64,000 nt of DNA from Chrysomallon squamiferum (GCA_012295275.1 CM022672.1:35411732-35475731); one strand, 5' to 3'. Shown: positions 43,752-56,414, counted from the stretch's first letter. Numbers and translations are program-made. The notes: generated by a model from the letters alone, not told the origin.

Positions 43752-45913
43752 GTTTGTAAATTATTTTATACATATTTCACTTGATCTTTATTCTTTCTTT
43801 TTACTTGTTCATTTTTGTAAGTTTGTAATTTTGTATAATTAATTTTAAAAATTGTTATTTGTTTATCTTTTTTCATTTCTTCTCACTTTTTCTCTTCTTT
43901 TCTGAAAAATAAATTTTGTCTTAATTTTATTTTTATTATTGTTATTGTTATTTATTTATTTTATAATTTTTGTTTTTAAATGTGTCTGTTAATAGTTAAA
44001 ACTGTTTTTAGTAATCATTTCCATTAGTTAATTATTATAAACATCTTACCAGTAAGATTAAAATAAATAGGTGAAAATGTTAAATTAACAATATAATGGT
44101 TTTCACATACTCAGATTTCTAGATTTATGCAAATTTGTTAAATGTGATTAATATATGTCATGTAGTTCTACCAGTGGTAATGTTGTAGGTTTAAATCAGA
44201 TTATCTGTCTTTTATATAATGTTACTTACAATCTAATATCTCAAAGGTCTGTTTTTCATCCTTCATGAATGAAGCTTGTAGCTGTATGTAAGATTGTGTG
44301 TGGGTGAAGTAACATTATGCTGAAGTTAGTTCAAATTATATCACTTGCTGATTACTCATTACCTTATCAGGGAACAGGCCCCAACCAAATTCAAAATGAA
44401 ATCTCTTTAGATCTCCACTTTCAAGAATTCATTTTATTCCCTCTTTTATTTGAAAGGATTTTTATGTCATTGTCCCAAAGGCCACTTGGTTGTGGGTTTG
44501 TGGGATGTCATTGAGAGTGGACTGTTTAAATCAGCTGGGTGCCACATTCAGGCTGATCCCTGGTCCAGCCCCTACATCTAATGGTTGACTAGCGAGATTG
44601 GAGATAGTAGTTTCAATATCTTTTCACTGCTGGAGAAAGACAAAGAGTCTATTGTAATCCACAGGACACTGACTATTCAATTGGGCCTTCATTAGACTTG
44701 TCTTGTCTGCAGTTTATGTGGGCCAAGTAGTTGTTTTACTGCCCCTGTCTTTGATGTGACATCTGACGAAACATTAAACTCTGAAGATATTCACTACTTT
44801 ATCTTTATGGACAGTGGAGATTATCTCTTTTTTATGTGTTTACACATGATAAACCACAAGTTTAAACAAAATAATGATTCTTTTATGGGATTGAACAGAA
44901 TTCTGCAGCCTTTTCCAGTTGTAAATAATACCAACTCATTTTAAAAGTAAATATTTGCAGCAGAATGTTATTTTGTTAATAAAATTCTTATTATTATTTT
45001 TATTATATTACATTTTTTAACCGAATTAAATTTAAACATAGATTTAGGTGACTGATAAAAATAAATTAATTAATTAAAAAATATAGCTTTGATTAGCAAG
45101 TATTTCTCTATCTTTAATTTAAAATTTTAATAAATGTTTTTAAAAATAGGTTTTAACCACACAGATGTAGCTTATTACAATGAAATTTTTTTTTTTTTTT
45201 CTTTTTTTAAATTTTTTAATTTAAAAAAAAAAGTCATCCACATAAAAATGTATAAAAGAAAATGATTTAGCCCAGGAAACGTGACAGAAATGGATTTCAC
45301 ACAGATTTAATGTTCTGCAAGATGACTTCTACTGACCTCGTATCACAACCACATAGTTAGCAGATTTACTCAATACTGAAACTTCATGTACAGCATCATA
45401 AATGGCATCTCTGTTTCACTGTTGATGACATAAAATTGTATATTTTACATTTAATTGGTATAAATTTGACATACTTAATTGCATTTATAAGAGAGGAATT
45501 AATGTGTAAACGAAACTTATTTGTGCAATAAAATATTTTCAAGTTAATTTACATGTTAACTTTTTTTATTTGTTTTGCATTTTATAATTTTTCTGCAGAA
45601 CATTTTGTGTGTATGTGTGTGGTGCTCAATATTAATATATATATATATATAGATAAAGATATATATTTAAAATTTGGGGTTTATTTTGGATAAGAACCTA
45701 TTTGAGCCATGTGTAAATGATGAAGATGTTGCTGAAAATTATATTGTGTGTGTGTTTATTTGTGATAAAAGTCTGTTTAGAGACTGTCTAAATGAAGAAC
45801 ATATTACAGAATGTGTGTGTGTGTTAAACTGTTTATTTCAGATAAGAGTCTAAATAAGTAAATGTTGCTGAAAATTTTGTGTTTATTTTGTTAATGAATA
45901 TATATATATATGA

Positions 45914-45962
<49 letters not shown>

Positions 45963-48900
45963 AAACTGTTTTTTTCAGATAAGAGTTTGTTTGGAGACTG
46001 TCTAAATGAAGAAAATGTTGCCCAGATTTATCAGCTCATTGAGTTCCTAGGAAGACCAGAAAGTAAATATTTATATTTTTAATTAACAAAATTACCTGTT
46101 TATTCAAATCATAATTAACAATTTTTCCATCAAAGAAATTTTAAATTGTAAAGAGGTACCTTTTACTGATTGCATGATTCATAATAATAATAATTGTTGG
46201 TATCTAAAATGAATATATTGAAATAATTTTTGAAAATATATATATAATTAAAAAGTATTGTAAATATAAAGAAAATACATTTTCTGAGATTTTTTTTTCA
46301 CTGTAAGGAATTATTTAATACTATATTATTAAATTCTTATTATTCAGTTATAGTGTTTAATTTCTGTTATTAATGTCTGTTATATTAATTGTATATGTAA
46401 TAAATTTAATTTAAATATTTTTTAAATTCTGGGGTTTTTTACTGTAGGAATTGTTTAATTACTATATTATTATTACTGAACTACAGTGTTTAGTTTCTGT
46501 TATAAATGTCTGTTTTATATTAACTGAATTTATAATAAATTTAAATAAATATTTTTTTGTTTAAGATATAAAAACTGAAGGTCTGTTTCGGAAGTCAGGC
46601 AACGTCTGTCGACAGAGACATCTGAAACAACTTCTCAACCAGAACGCGTCCAACCTCGGCCTGGAGGACGGGACGTTTTCACCCCACGACTGTGCAGCCA
46701 CCCTGAAACACTACCTGTCAGAACTACCCGAGCCGCTGCTCACTGAGAGACACACAGAGGCACACAGACAAGTCATTGGTGAGAGACATTTGCATTAAAA
46801 ATACGTGTCTTGATATCTTCATGTATAACAAAGAATCAGTAACAGATATGATTACAGGAAAACATTTCTTTACAGATATATATACATATATATATAAAAT
46901 CATATCTTGTATCTGTGTGTTTGTGTGTGTGTGTGTGTTATCTTCAAAGAAAAGAATTCTATTTCTATTTGCTTTTTTTTATTATATAATTAGTTTTATC
47001 AGATATTCTCGGTAATTTTTGAAAGAAAATTTTAAGAATTGATTTTACTATTTATATCATTCATGGAGACAAATTACTATATAGTTATTGTTATTTTTGT
47101 CTTCTTAAAATGTAATTTCCCATGTTAACTGTTAAAAAAGACAACAGCAACAACATGATTTATTTTCTTATTATTTTAATTTACTGTAGGTAAATTCAAT
47201 GTAACTGTTGTTTTCTAGAACTGCCTAACAATCTGATGAATTCTGCAAAGAGTCGAGTCAGAGAAAAGCAGCTGAAAGCGATGCAGCTGTTGATTCTGCT
47301 GTTGCCGAGGGAAAATGCCCTGCTACTCGAATGTCTGCTGGACCTGCTGTACCGAGTCTCCATGGTTACAGAAAACATGATGACTGCAGAGGCTCTTGGC
47401 ACTATTTTTGCTCCTTCTCTCCTTTGCTCAAAGAAGGTAAATAAAAACTTAACATTTCAAAACTTTAAAAACTCATTTTCTTTACTGATATAAGTTTTGT
47501 GACTCTTTTTTTTTGTTCTGTTCTTCTGTTCCTTTTGAATACATCTCCACTCTATATTTATAAATTCTTAACAATCCTAAATTGACATAAAGCATGCAAG
47601 AAATTTCTATAAATATAAACGTAATTTATTTTAGCAGATGCACCAAATTAAAAAAGTTACATAGTCTAGTTAATTTGCATAACTGAACATGTGATTTTTA
47701 TTTTTATTTTTTTTGATAAATTAATGGTTATAAATTTGTTTTAAAAATTGAAATTTTTCTAATCTTGTTGATGTTTTTTCTTTGCTTTCAGTTGTCACCA
47801 ACAGAATTTCACATAGAATCCTGCCATTCCACAAAAATTGTTTCCTTTTTAATAGAGAACACCCACCACCTGTTCACGGTTTGTTTAAAAATAAACTTTT
47901 ATATTAAATTTATCAAAATCATTTGCAGTAAAAAAAAAATTAATATTAAAGCCATGTTAATGTTAGTGAATTTTTTAAGGTTTGTTAATCAGTTGTTTTT
48001 GGTTTTGTTTCACTGTCAAGTCAAATATTTTTATTTTTATTTTTTTTTTTTTTTTTTGGTTTTTTATTAATAGAATTCTTGCAATGGAATATTTTTTGAA
48101 GAAAATTCAAATGTTTATAAAACTGTTTTGTTCAGATACCTCGAGAGCTGGCAGTTGATGTAGCAAACTTCTGGACGAAGATGGAAACTCCAGACTACAA
48201 TCACGACAAATGTGACATGCAGAAAATCAGCAGTCACTTCAAGGCAAAGGTAACTTGTCTTTAAATTTCCTTTTATTCTTGTTTATTCTTTGAGTCAAAA
48301 TGAAAACTAACATTTAGTTAAATGTCCTGAGAGAAAATAAATTTATTTCAAAATTGGCCAAAATTTTCTTAAAAGTGTATAATGAAAGATAGCTTTTATT
48401 GATTAATATTTCAATAAAAGAAAGATTTGAAGTTTTGTGACAATTACAAGAAAACAATAATTTATTTTGTTACAAATGAAATTTCCCTAAGACACTTATA
48501 GCTAGTCAGTCCTACAGACAAAAATAACATGAAATGTAATAAAACATGCAAAAACAAATATTTCAAATACAAAACATAATATCATTACAAAAAGATTGAA
48601 AATGAATGTATATTTTTATTAATATTATATTACATTTCACTACACAGTTTAAAACTGGATATTTCAAATACAAAGAGTAATATTACATAAAGACTGAAAT
48701 GGAATGAATATTTTTATTAATATTATATTACATTTCACTACATGGTTTAAAAATACAAAGTACTATAAAGAGAGAAGTAATGTTAATGTTTTACAGAAGT
48801 GTAGCAGTGATGCTGACGGCCCACCCATCTCCACTGTTGTCAACTACACCATCAACCGCCACACCCCTACAAAGGAGCAGACAATTTCAGACACGCAGAT

Positions 48901-51900
48901 AGCTCTGGCTCAGCTCTACGCTCATGTCCAGGCCATGCCAGACTCCAGCAAGAAGAAGAAACTACTCAAACAGGTTTCAAACATTTTCAAACATTTTCTT
49001 CACCGTTTTTAATCTATAGTCATTGATGTAAACATTTATCAGAATTTTCAGAATGTTGAAATATAATGGAATTATTTAGTATTCTTCTGCTTCCAGTAAT
49101 GCATAATTCTTTTATATATCGAAGTCATTTTTCTTTTTTCACCTGTATTAGTTCTTTGTTGTAATTTTCTTTTTTCACCTATATTAGTTCTTTGTTGTAA
49201 TGTTATGTGTTTATTGTTTCAGTTCAACAGAGCTAATGGACTGCCCATAAAAAACAAACATGTCAGAAGCAAAACATTTGGTGAATCTCTGAAGGTATAT
49301 ACACACACACCTGTACACACACTCAAACACATGTACACACATGTACACAAACGCAAACACACATACACTCAAACACATGTACACAAACGCTCACACACAT
49401 GCACTTACAACCATGAATAATATGTTTCTATGTATATCAAATTGAAATGTTTATTTAATTAAAAAAAGATTAAAGATAAAATTGCTTAATTCTGAAAACA
49501 AAGGCTTTCTTGTGGAGACTGATTTAAAATGGTAAAAACTGATGTCAAACTAAAATACTGCAAGCAGATATTTAACTGTATAAACAAAGGAAGAAAGAAA
49601 TCATCACACTTTTCTAGTGACTGTTGTTGATAACCTGTGATGAATAAAAGTTAAGTAATATCTTAACACTGTTATTTATACTCTTTACTTTATTTACAGA
49701 AACACTTTCCAGTTCTGCACAAACACAGGAGACAAGGCTCTAACGAACCCTCTCTCATTTCTAGCTGGGCTTTGTCAAAGGTAAAACATCACTTTGTAGA
49801 TTTGTAAATCTTATTAATTATTTAATATTTATATTATTACATATCTCAGATTCTTAAATATTATCTAACTGTACATGTCAGTTTAAGTTAAAAAGTCTCA
49901 AAAGGAAACCCATGACCCAGTGAATATGAAGATTTTAGTTAAAGCCAAGTAGTTATGTTTTATATTGTAAGTCATCTCCTAGTTTAAAACTTGTTTACTC
50001 TTCTGTTGTGCAGAGGTACAGTGATGGGGAAATGAGGGGGTAGGGGGCTGTGTTTCCCCGGCACAGGTATAAAAGGCAACAAAATTTTGTCTTTCATTTA
50101 TTAAAAAAATTTGTTATAATTTTTAATGAAGTTAATTTTGTGTAGACTTTGTCTCTCTGTTGTAAACTCTGTTTTTGGCCTGGGAAAAGTGGAAATTGAT
50201 TCTTTATTTCAGAGGATATTAAATGATAAAAAAAACAAATGTTTCAAGGGTAAAATGCATTCATCCCTGGGCTCAGAAAACATGAGGTACACTGCTGTGT
50301 TACTTTATATAGATGTTACTTTGTATAGATGTTACTTTATATAGATGTTACTTTTTATAGATGTTACTTTTTATAGATGTTACTTTATATAGATGTTACT
50401 TTATATTTCTTGTTTGTAATTTCTGAGTGGTTATTTTATATTTCTTATTTATAATTTTTGAAATGTTATATTTAATATTTCTCATTTATGGTTTTTGATA
50501 TGTTTTATTTAATTTCTTGTTTCTAGTTTTCTGAGATGTTGTATATTTCGTATTTACTGATTTTGTTTTTAATTTCTTGTTTCTAGTTTTCTGAGATGTT
50601 GTATATTTCGTATTTACTGATTTTGTTTTTAATTTCTTGTTTCTGGGGTATTATTTTATATTTTAAATTTCAGCCATTTCTGAAGGAATGTACTTACAGT
50701 GACCAAGTAGATGTGGGAGAAAGTGACCAGTCCACTCCTCAGAGATACAGGACACAGGTCAGTCACAAATCTAAATTCATCTAGTAACATTATTAACCAA
50801 AGAAAAATCTTAACTGATATATTACTTGTAATGCCAGGAATATATTAATACTATTAATATTGTTTGTTATTATTACTGTTTTTGTTGTGATATTATTGCT
50901 ATTATTATTATTATTATTATGATATATATTGATTGTTCAAAATAGAAATAGTGCTGATAGTAGCAGTAATCTTTTTATTTATTTTATAAAAACTTTTATA
51001 TTTTTTGTATCTGCTTTATTGGATTAACACTGATGAGCTTATAGATTATTAACATAATTTACATATTTATTTTTCTGTCACCAAGTAAATAAATGATTTG
51101 TATTCCAGCCGCCAAGTCCTGTGACACACTTTGCAGAGTCTGACCACAGCACACCATCGTCACGCAGCCCACGCAAGCGACGAAGTAGCGAAGACATGAA
51201 TGAGAATGCCCCCCCATCTAAAGACAAGAAGTCGATAGTGCTGCCCTCTCTGGAGAATGAAATACACTACATACCTGTGAACTTCAAAGCAAAGAAATCA
51301 CTCAAGTACAACACACCTGATGGGCTGAAACCAGTAGCCATGGTGTCTCCCATCACACAAACCATGAAAAATGCGCCGTCTGATGTACAGGTAAGGGTCA
51401 AAGAGAATATCAAATGTTCTTTAAAAAACTGTCTGCTAAATCGAGAAGATTTCTGGAATCTAACTATTGTCTGTGACAGTTACCTTGGATATTGTGTCAC
51501 TAAAATAAATAATAAAAAATGCTATTTTCTGGAATTTAAAATAATTAGCAGGTAAGAATCAAGAAGGATAACTCCAACAGCATCCCAAAAATTTCCTAAC
51601 AAAAATTTTCTAAAGGGAGGACATTTTAGTATGTGTTAAACTGTTGTCAGTGATTGTTATCTTGGTTATTGTTTCACTAAAATCAATAATGTTATTTTCT
51701 TGTCTTTAAAATAAATGATCTATTAAAATGACTGAAGCTGTTAAACTCTGATGCAGGAAGGAGGTAGTATTCAGTTATAATAAGCTTGTGTTTTAGAATG
51801 CCAGATTTTGTTGTGTTTTTGTTGTGTTTTTTGGATGATAATTGGGTCTCTGTGTTTGTGTTTTTCAGAGAGCAGTGATGACACCTCGATCTCGGAAGCC

Positions 51901-51931
51901 TATGAGTTTGAGGAACGAGAGTGTTGTGTAA
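43541..51931 (+). CDS. ARHGAP19: Rho GTPase-activating protein 19-like
   Basis: GTPase-activating protein that switches RhoA-type GTPases off. Vertebrate ARHGAP19 acts in mitosis and cytokinesis and is nuclear in interphase. Coding exons: 43541-43751, 45979-46062, 46566-46778, 47219-47436, 47792-47878, 48136-48249, 48797-48973, 49223-49294, 49700-49780, 50674-50757, 51109-51390, 51869-51931. All junctions are GT/AG, and the total of 1686 bases gives 561 residues plus TAA. The RhoGAP domain is residues about 72-285, with arginine finger R107 in GLFRKSG, K146, ELPEPLL at 151-157, and ENMMTAEALGTIFAPSLL. AQIYQLIEFL and LYAHVQAMPDSSKKKKLLKQ mark it as ARHGAP19 rather than ARHGAP11. The tail has SPRKRRSS at 467-474 (possible CDK site and nuclear signal) and VMTPRSRK near the end, like the human tail. 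Human ARHGAP19 is recalled as about 494 residues. Confidence 0.95.
45690..45880 (+). repeat. Three decayed copies of ARHGAP19 exon 2 start
   Basis: Sequences at about 45691, 45764 and 45840 resemble the exon start. The middle copy keeps GAGACTGTCTAAATGAAGAA, identical to the real exon, and the last keeps TTTCAGATAAGAGTCTAAAT. Stops and deletions make them non-coding. Confidence 0.82.
45898..45961. repeat. TA microsatellite
   Basis: An interrupted TA run directly before the coding exon 2 acceptor. Confidence 0.92.
45979..46062 (+). CDS. ARHGAP19: ARHGAP19 coding exon 2
   Basis: Residues 71-98: DKSLFGDCLNEENVAQIYQL and then IEFLGRPE, the start of the RhoGAP domain. Acceptor TTTTTCAG, donor A|GTAAAT, phase 1 at both ends. 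Confidence 0.95.
46566..46778 (+). CDS. ARHGAP19: ARHGAP19 coding exon 3 (arginine finger)
   Basis: Residues 99-169: IKTEGLFRKSGNVCRQRHLK, then TLKHYLSELPEPLLTERH. It holds the catalytic arginine finger R107 and the K-x-YL-x-ELPEPLL motif. GC-rich against its introns; phase 1 at both ends. Confidence 0.97.
47219..47436 (+). CDS. ARHGAP19: ARHGAP19 coding exon 4
   Basis: Residues 170-242: QLKAMQLLILLLPRENALLL, then TAEALGTIFAPSLLCSKK, the second half of the RhoGAP fold. Acceptor GTTTTCTAG, donor AAG|GTAAAT, phase 0 exit. Confidence 0.96.
47792..47878 (+). CDS. ARHGAP19: ARHGAP19 coding exon 5
   Basis: 29 codons, LSPTEFHIESCHSTKIVSFL and then IENTHHLFT, the last RhoGAP helix. Acceptor TTGCTTTCAG, donor ACG|GTTTGT. 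Confidence 0.93.
48136..48249 (+). CDS. ARHGAP19: ARHGAP19 coding exon 6
   Basis: 38 codons, IPRELAVDVANFWTKMETPD then CDMQKISSHFKAK. Phase 0 at both ends, donor AAG|GTAACT. It corresponds to the segment right after RhoGAP in ARHGAP19. Confidence 0.93.
48250..48796. other. ARHGAP19 intron 7
   Basis: AT-rich intron. An 80-base stretch near 48610-48690 is repeated near 48700-48750 (TTTTTATTAATATTATATTA followed by CATTTCACTACA). No exon seen. Confidence 0.7.
48797..48973 (+). CDS. ARHGAP19: ARHGAP19 coding exon 7
   Basis: 59 codons with TVVNYTINRHTPTKEQT and the ARHGAP19-diagnostic ALAQLYAHVQAMPDSSKKKK. Acceptor TTTTACAG, donor CAG|GTTTCA, phase 0. Confidence 0.95.
49223..49294 (+). CDS. ARHGAP19: ARHGAP19 coding exon 8
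   Basis: 24 codons, FNRANGLPIKNKHVRSKTFG and then ESLK, with RSKTFG like the RSRSFSG of human ARHGAP19 (possible basophilic kinase site). CA-rich microsatellite sequence follows the donor. Confidence 0.93.
49700..49780 (+). CDS. ARHGAP19: ARHGAP19 coding exon 9
   Basis: 27 codons, KHFPVLHKHRRQGSNEPSLI and then SSWALSK, phase 0 at both ends, with acceptor TATTTACAG and donor AAG|GTAAAA. This tail region has little family conservation. Confidence 0.85.
49781..50673. other. ARHGAP19 intron 10 with two arrays
   Basis: A 16-base array (TAGATGTTACTTTATA, about seven copies, 50305-50408) and a 60-base direct tandem duplication (50515-50642) containing TTCTGAGATGTTGTATATTT. No exon seen. Confidence 0.85.
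50674..50757 (+). CDS. ARHGAP19: ARHGAP19 coding exon 10
   Basis: 28 codons, PFLKECTYSDQVDVGESDQS and then TPQRYRTQ. Acceptor AAATTTCAG, donor CAG|GTCAGT, phase 0. SDQSTP recurs as SDHSTP in the next exon, hinting at an old tail duplication. Confidence 0.85.
51109..51390 (+). CDS. ARHGAP19: ARHGAP19 coding exon 11
   Basis: 94 codons of basic, Ser/Pro-rich tail with SRSPRKRRSSEDMNE, a likely nuclear signal with a CDK-type site, and VAMVSPITQTMK. Acceptor TATTCCAG, donor CAG|GTAAGG. Reading past the donor soon hits a stop. Confidence 0.92.
51869..51931 (+). CDS. ARHGAP19: ARHGAP19 coding exon 12 (stop)
   Basis: Encodes RAVMTPRSRKPMSLRNESVV and TAA. VMTPRSRK resembles the VTMTPTRLK motif at the human C-terminus. 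Acceptor TTTTTCAG. Confidence 0.92.
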   Translation, partial: RAVMTPRSRKPMSLRNESVV

Positions 51932-52507
51932 AGAGTGCTATAACTGTTCACTTTGAGTTTTTTACCTAGTCAAGTGTAGATAGGTAGAAACGTAACTTTG
52001 TGAGTGCGTGGCTTCTTCAAGTCCAAAAACCAAGTGCTATTAGAGATATTGTTTAGCTGACAATAGACATTTCATATTTTAATGCAGTTAAGAATTGTTT
52101 TATATATATTTTTTTTTTATTGACAAAACTGCATTTGTAATTTAGACATTGCTAAAAAATATTTTTTCATAAATCCTGGAGTTATATTGTTTTATAAAAA
52201 TTACTTAGTTGAGATTGTCTTTTAATTGCCAATATTTTTATATTTCTCATGTTGAAATACTCATCGGCAAAGTTTTTTAACATAAAAAGTCAAAATTTCA
52301 CTGTTCACTATTCTGAAATTGTAAAAGTTCAACAATTATTTAAATTTAAATTTTTTGATTTTTGCTTAAAGCATTGCTTTTTGTTCATGTTAGCTGTTGT
52401 TGTTTGATGGTTTTTTAACTAAGAAATGAGATTTGTTTTATTTTTAAACACAAGTTTTCATTATTTAACTTTACCATTACAGCTTGTTAATGAACTGTTG
52501 TACTGAA

Positions 52508-52548
<41 letters not shown>

Positions 52549-53044
52549 TATACATAAATACATACATACTATGTGTACACACATATGCATACATAATAAT
52601 AACATGAAAAACAAAACATTTTACTGGTTATAGTAACTAATAATCATTTTTTTAAATGTTTGCATATTCATTAGCATTGTAGTAAGTAGCTTTACTGTTA
52701 GGTTTTAAAACAAAACCTGCTTTTCTTGAATAATTTATAGATTGCATTGATGCTTGCTTACTTATTATGTGTACTAACTTTACAAAAAACTTTTTAATTA
52801 TATGTAGTAATTAGGCACAAGTAATTTGTAGAATATTTAAACAAAACTAAACGTAAAACAATATGTGTTTGAAATTAAAAGATTTTAAAAAATGTATTCA
52901 TCAGCTTGTTCAAAAAGTAAATTTGAGTTAGTGGCAGATAGTGTTTATCTTGAATGTAAATATGACCAAATCAAAGAAAATTGTTAAAATAATATAACAC
53001 ATTTTGCTATGTGAACTTTCTTGACTTTTTATTCCTTATTAACT

Positions 53045-53091
<47 letters not shown>

Positions 53092-53260
53092 CTTTGCACA
53101 TATATATTCTCACAGATCGAATTTTATCACAACTTCAGTTGTATAGTGTTTATAACCACACTGTTTTAACTAACAATTTGAATATAGTTACATTTGTATC
53201 TCATAATGTTTTAAATGATCAATTTTATTGTATTGTAATGTTTTAATTCTGACATTAAAA
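51932..53260 (+). other. ARHGAP19: ARHGAP19 3' untranslated region and downstream
   Basis: AT-rich sequence after the stop with no other gene. ATTAAA polyadenylation candidates are at 52874 and 53254; no AATAAA was seen nearby. A CA run (52509-52545) and a CT run (53048-53088) fall inside. Confidence 0.45.
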
Positions 53261-53339
53261 TTCAATATTGTTAACCTTGCAATACTGCAGTGTTTTTTAC
53301 TTTTTTTTACTTTTAATTTGTTATTAATGATATTTAAAG

Positions 53340-53401
53340 AGAGAGATTGAGTGAGTGAGTGAGTGAGTGAGTGAGCGAGTGTGTGTGTGTGTGTGTGTGT
53401 G
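53340..53401. repeat. GAGT and GT microsatellite
   Basis: GAGT units followed by a GT run. Confidence 0.92.
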
Positions 53402-54234
53402 GAGGTGTGTGTATCAATAAGTGTCAGCTCCAAGAGTTTTTGTTTTTCCTTTAGCGTGGTTATTGTCTAAGCTATTTCAGTTTACATAAAATGCGTTTTG
53501 GCTTTTGGCTGAATTAAGTGGGAATAATGTTCGTAATGTTGAGAAAGTATTGATCACAACAGAATAACCATTCATATAAAATGTACTCAGTATATCATTA
53601 CACAAAAAAATCCTTTACTTGAGATTGATGTTAGGTATCAGTTCAGAGTTACAAACTTTTCTCGTTTTTGTTAGTCCTTTTCGGATCAAATTGAATAAAT
53701 CGGGCAGACTCGGGGCTATTCCGGAAACCTCCCGCCAAACGCGATTCTACGATTAGTTACTGTTTCCGACTGCATTCGTGAAATTTGAACACGGCGCATT
53801 ACGAACATATTCTGAGCCCATTAATGTCGATCGTCAACGAATCATATCAGTTTATTAAATTATTAAATAAAAAAAATGTATTTTTTTTTTTTTTTAAATA
53901 TATTAAAATAGATCTAGAACACATTCAAAATGTTTCCAGAACTTGGTTGGTATTTATACGAAAATGGACAGAATCTTTAACTTTAAAGTTTGAAATAAGA
54001 CTTGGCCACCAAACTGTTTGGAACCACTGCATTAGCCCCATATAACATGCACCAGGTGAATACTGCACCACGATTAAGTATAGTCTATAATTATATACAC
54101 TGTACATACATAAATATATATATAAAAACATCTTTCTCTCTGCATGTATTAAATTTAATTTTAAATTATTACTTACAATATTATTTCCAATTAAACGATT
54201 TATCAGCTAATTATATGCAAATAAACATTATATA

Positions 54235-54238
<4 letters not shown>

Positions 54239-54312
<74 letters not shown>
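54239..54312. repeat. CT microsatellite
   Basis: A pure CT run of about 73 bases. Confidence 0.95.
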
Positions 54313-54319
<7 letters not shown>

Positions 54320-54842
54320 CTACGCAAATTACTTTTAAATTAAGACTTACACGATTTTCTCTAATCAATCACTCAGTTTATCAGTATATTATGTTCGCAT
54401 TATATGCAACAGAATATTTATTGCCGTTTTTAAATGATTATTTATAGATCGTTAATTTAAATATGCTGTTTTCATTAACATAGTACTGATCCAGTGCAAA
54501 ACGCTATTAGCCGTTTTTCTTCAGACGACGTTGAAGTAAATCGATTCCTTTTACTTCGTGTTTCGTGTAATTAAATAGTTCTGTTGGTTGACAGTGCGTC
54601 GGCATTTTACACGGCCAGAATAAAGAGCGAAAGGAAATGGAAGTGAACACGAAATTACACATAATTATTTACATATGCAGAGCAGTTTCACTAGAAGATA
54701 TATTTAGTTGTTGATATTAAGAATGAATGCTGCTGATCAAACAGCAAAATATGAAAAGATCGTCTGGAAAACTTAAATATTGGCGGTGTTTTCTTTCTTT
54801 CTTTCCTATATTTTTTCTTTCGTTTCATATTTAAATCCTTTT

Positions 54843-54874
<32 letters not shown>

Positions 54875-55944
54875 GTTTTTTATTATTATTATTTATGATT
54901 TGTTCTGCCTTTAATTGAAAATTTCTCTCTTTTGGAATTTTAACTAAATCTCTCTCTCTCTCTCTAAAAAATAAAAAAATAAAATAAAATAAAGGGTTAG
55001 GAGTTAGACACATAGACATCTTTTTCTTTTAACTCAGTCATTTGTATTCACATACATGCATAAACAAATGAATTATGTGTTTTGATGTGATAGTATCAGA
55101 AGAAAACAACAGCACCGCATTATCGATAATCAAAGCTGCAATTAGTCTTAATCAGCAGCAGACCAACATTACTTTTCTTTGGGGGGACTTGGGGGGAAGT
55201 GTTACGGGGGCCCTTGGAACGCAGCAACCAAATTTGGGAAACTGTTATCTTGTTCAGGGGCTTGTTTTGTAATATACTTCAAAAATTTAACCATGTTTCA
55301 TATTTTGATTAAAAGTTTGAGTAAATTTTAAAGTATTTTGTGGGTCCCTCTTGAGGTTTAGAGTCCATGACGCTTGAGAATCCCTAGTTTCTTGATAGAT
55401 CTTCCCCTAGCCAATACAGAAATCAACATGTTTATAGTGGAATGTAATATGTGGAGCATTAGTTGGAACGAGAAATCACTAACGTTACTCAAATGCCGAT
55501 TCGGTGCATCTCGGGCGAATTTTATGGTTCGCTTTTTATACTTTTATTACCATTTTTCTTTTCTGCCTCGTATTTTTATTTTTCTATTTTTTTCCTCTGC
55601 AAACATAAATCTTATAGATTGTGTTCAGTAGAAAATTTGCGTTCTCTGTTAAATGCTGTTTCTGTCGAGTGTAATGAGCGACTAAGAAAGAAGGAATTAA
55701 AAGGAAATCCATAAACTGTCTTCTAACATCGAATTACCAGATAACCGATTCACGCGACGTCCTGAATTGCAATCTCGTTACTCGGTTAGCCCGTCGTAAA
55801 ATCTTTCTCTCCATCTACGGAAATCCATCTTCCGTCAAAGCATGTATCCACTTCACTACATAAAAAAAGATTTCTAATTTTTTTTTTTCCCCTTTTTTGA
55901 ATAGTTTTATTTCAATGGATCGGTTTTTTCTTTTTCTTTTCTTT

Positions 55945-55975
<31 letters not shown>

Positions 55976-56129
55976 CGAGAATGAAAAATCGTCTGCAGAT
56001 AAAGAATTTCGATCCACGCTAATCTTTCTGAAATCGTAAATTTTCAAAATAGTTTATTGTCAGTTCTGTAGCTCAAAAGCAACCAAACATAAAATGTCTC
56101 AATAATCGATGTATTTCATCATTATCATC

Positions 56130-56145
56130 ATCATGATCATCATCA

Positions 56146-56187
<42 letters not shown>

Positions 56188-56206
56188 TATTATTATTATT
56201 ATTATA
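56130..56206. repeat. ATT/CAT microsatellite
   Basis: CAT triplets turning into an ATT run. Confidence 0.93.
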
Positions 56207-56374
56207 AAATTATACGTTCAGCGATTAAATATAAATTGTAGATATCTAGAACAACGTTTCTGACTAATAATCGAGCAAAACTGTTTAACAATGAAAGGAC
56301 TAACAGCTACATACGTGTGTTTAGAAATTTAGTTATGAAGGATTTAACATTATTTTTTTGTTTAAGAATTAATT

Positions 56375-56379
56375 ACTGT

Positions 56380-56414
<35 letters not shown>

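Larger units (their letters stand above)
43752..45978. other. ARHGAP19 intron 2
   Basis: AT-rich, no exon recognised. A more complex stretch at about 44450-44780 resembles old dispersed-repeat or conserved non-coding sequence. Copies of the next exon lie near its end. Confidence 0.6.

Noticed and set aside
55075-55272. 65-codon frame with GGSVTGALGTQQP
   Set aside because: No recognised domain, no splice partners, next to possible transposon remnants; not supportable as a gene.
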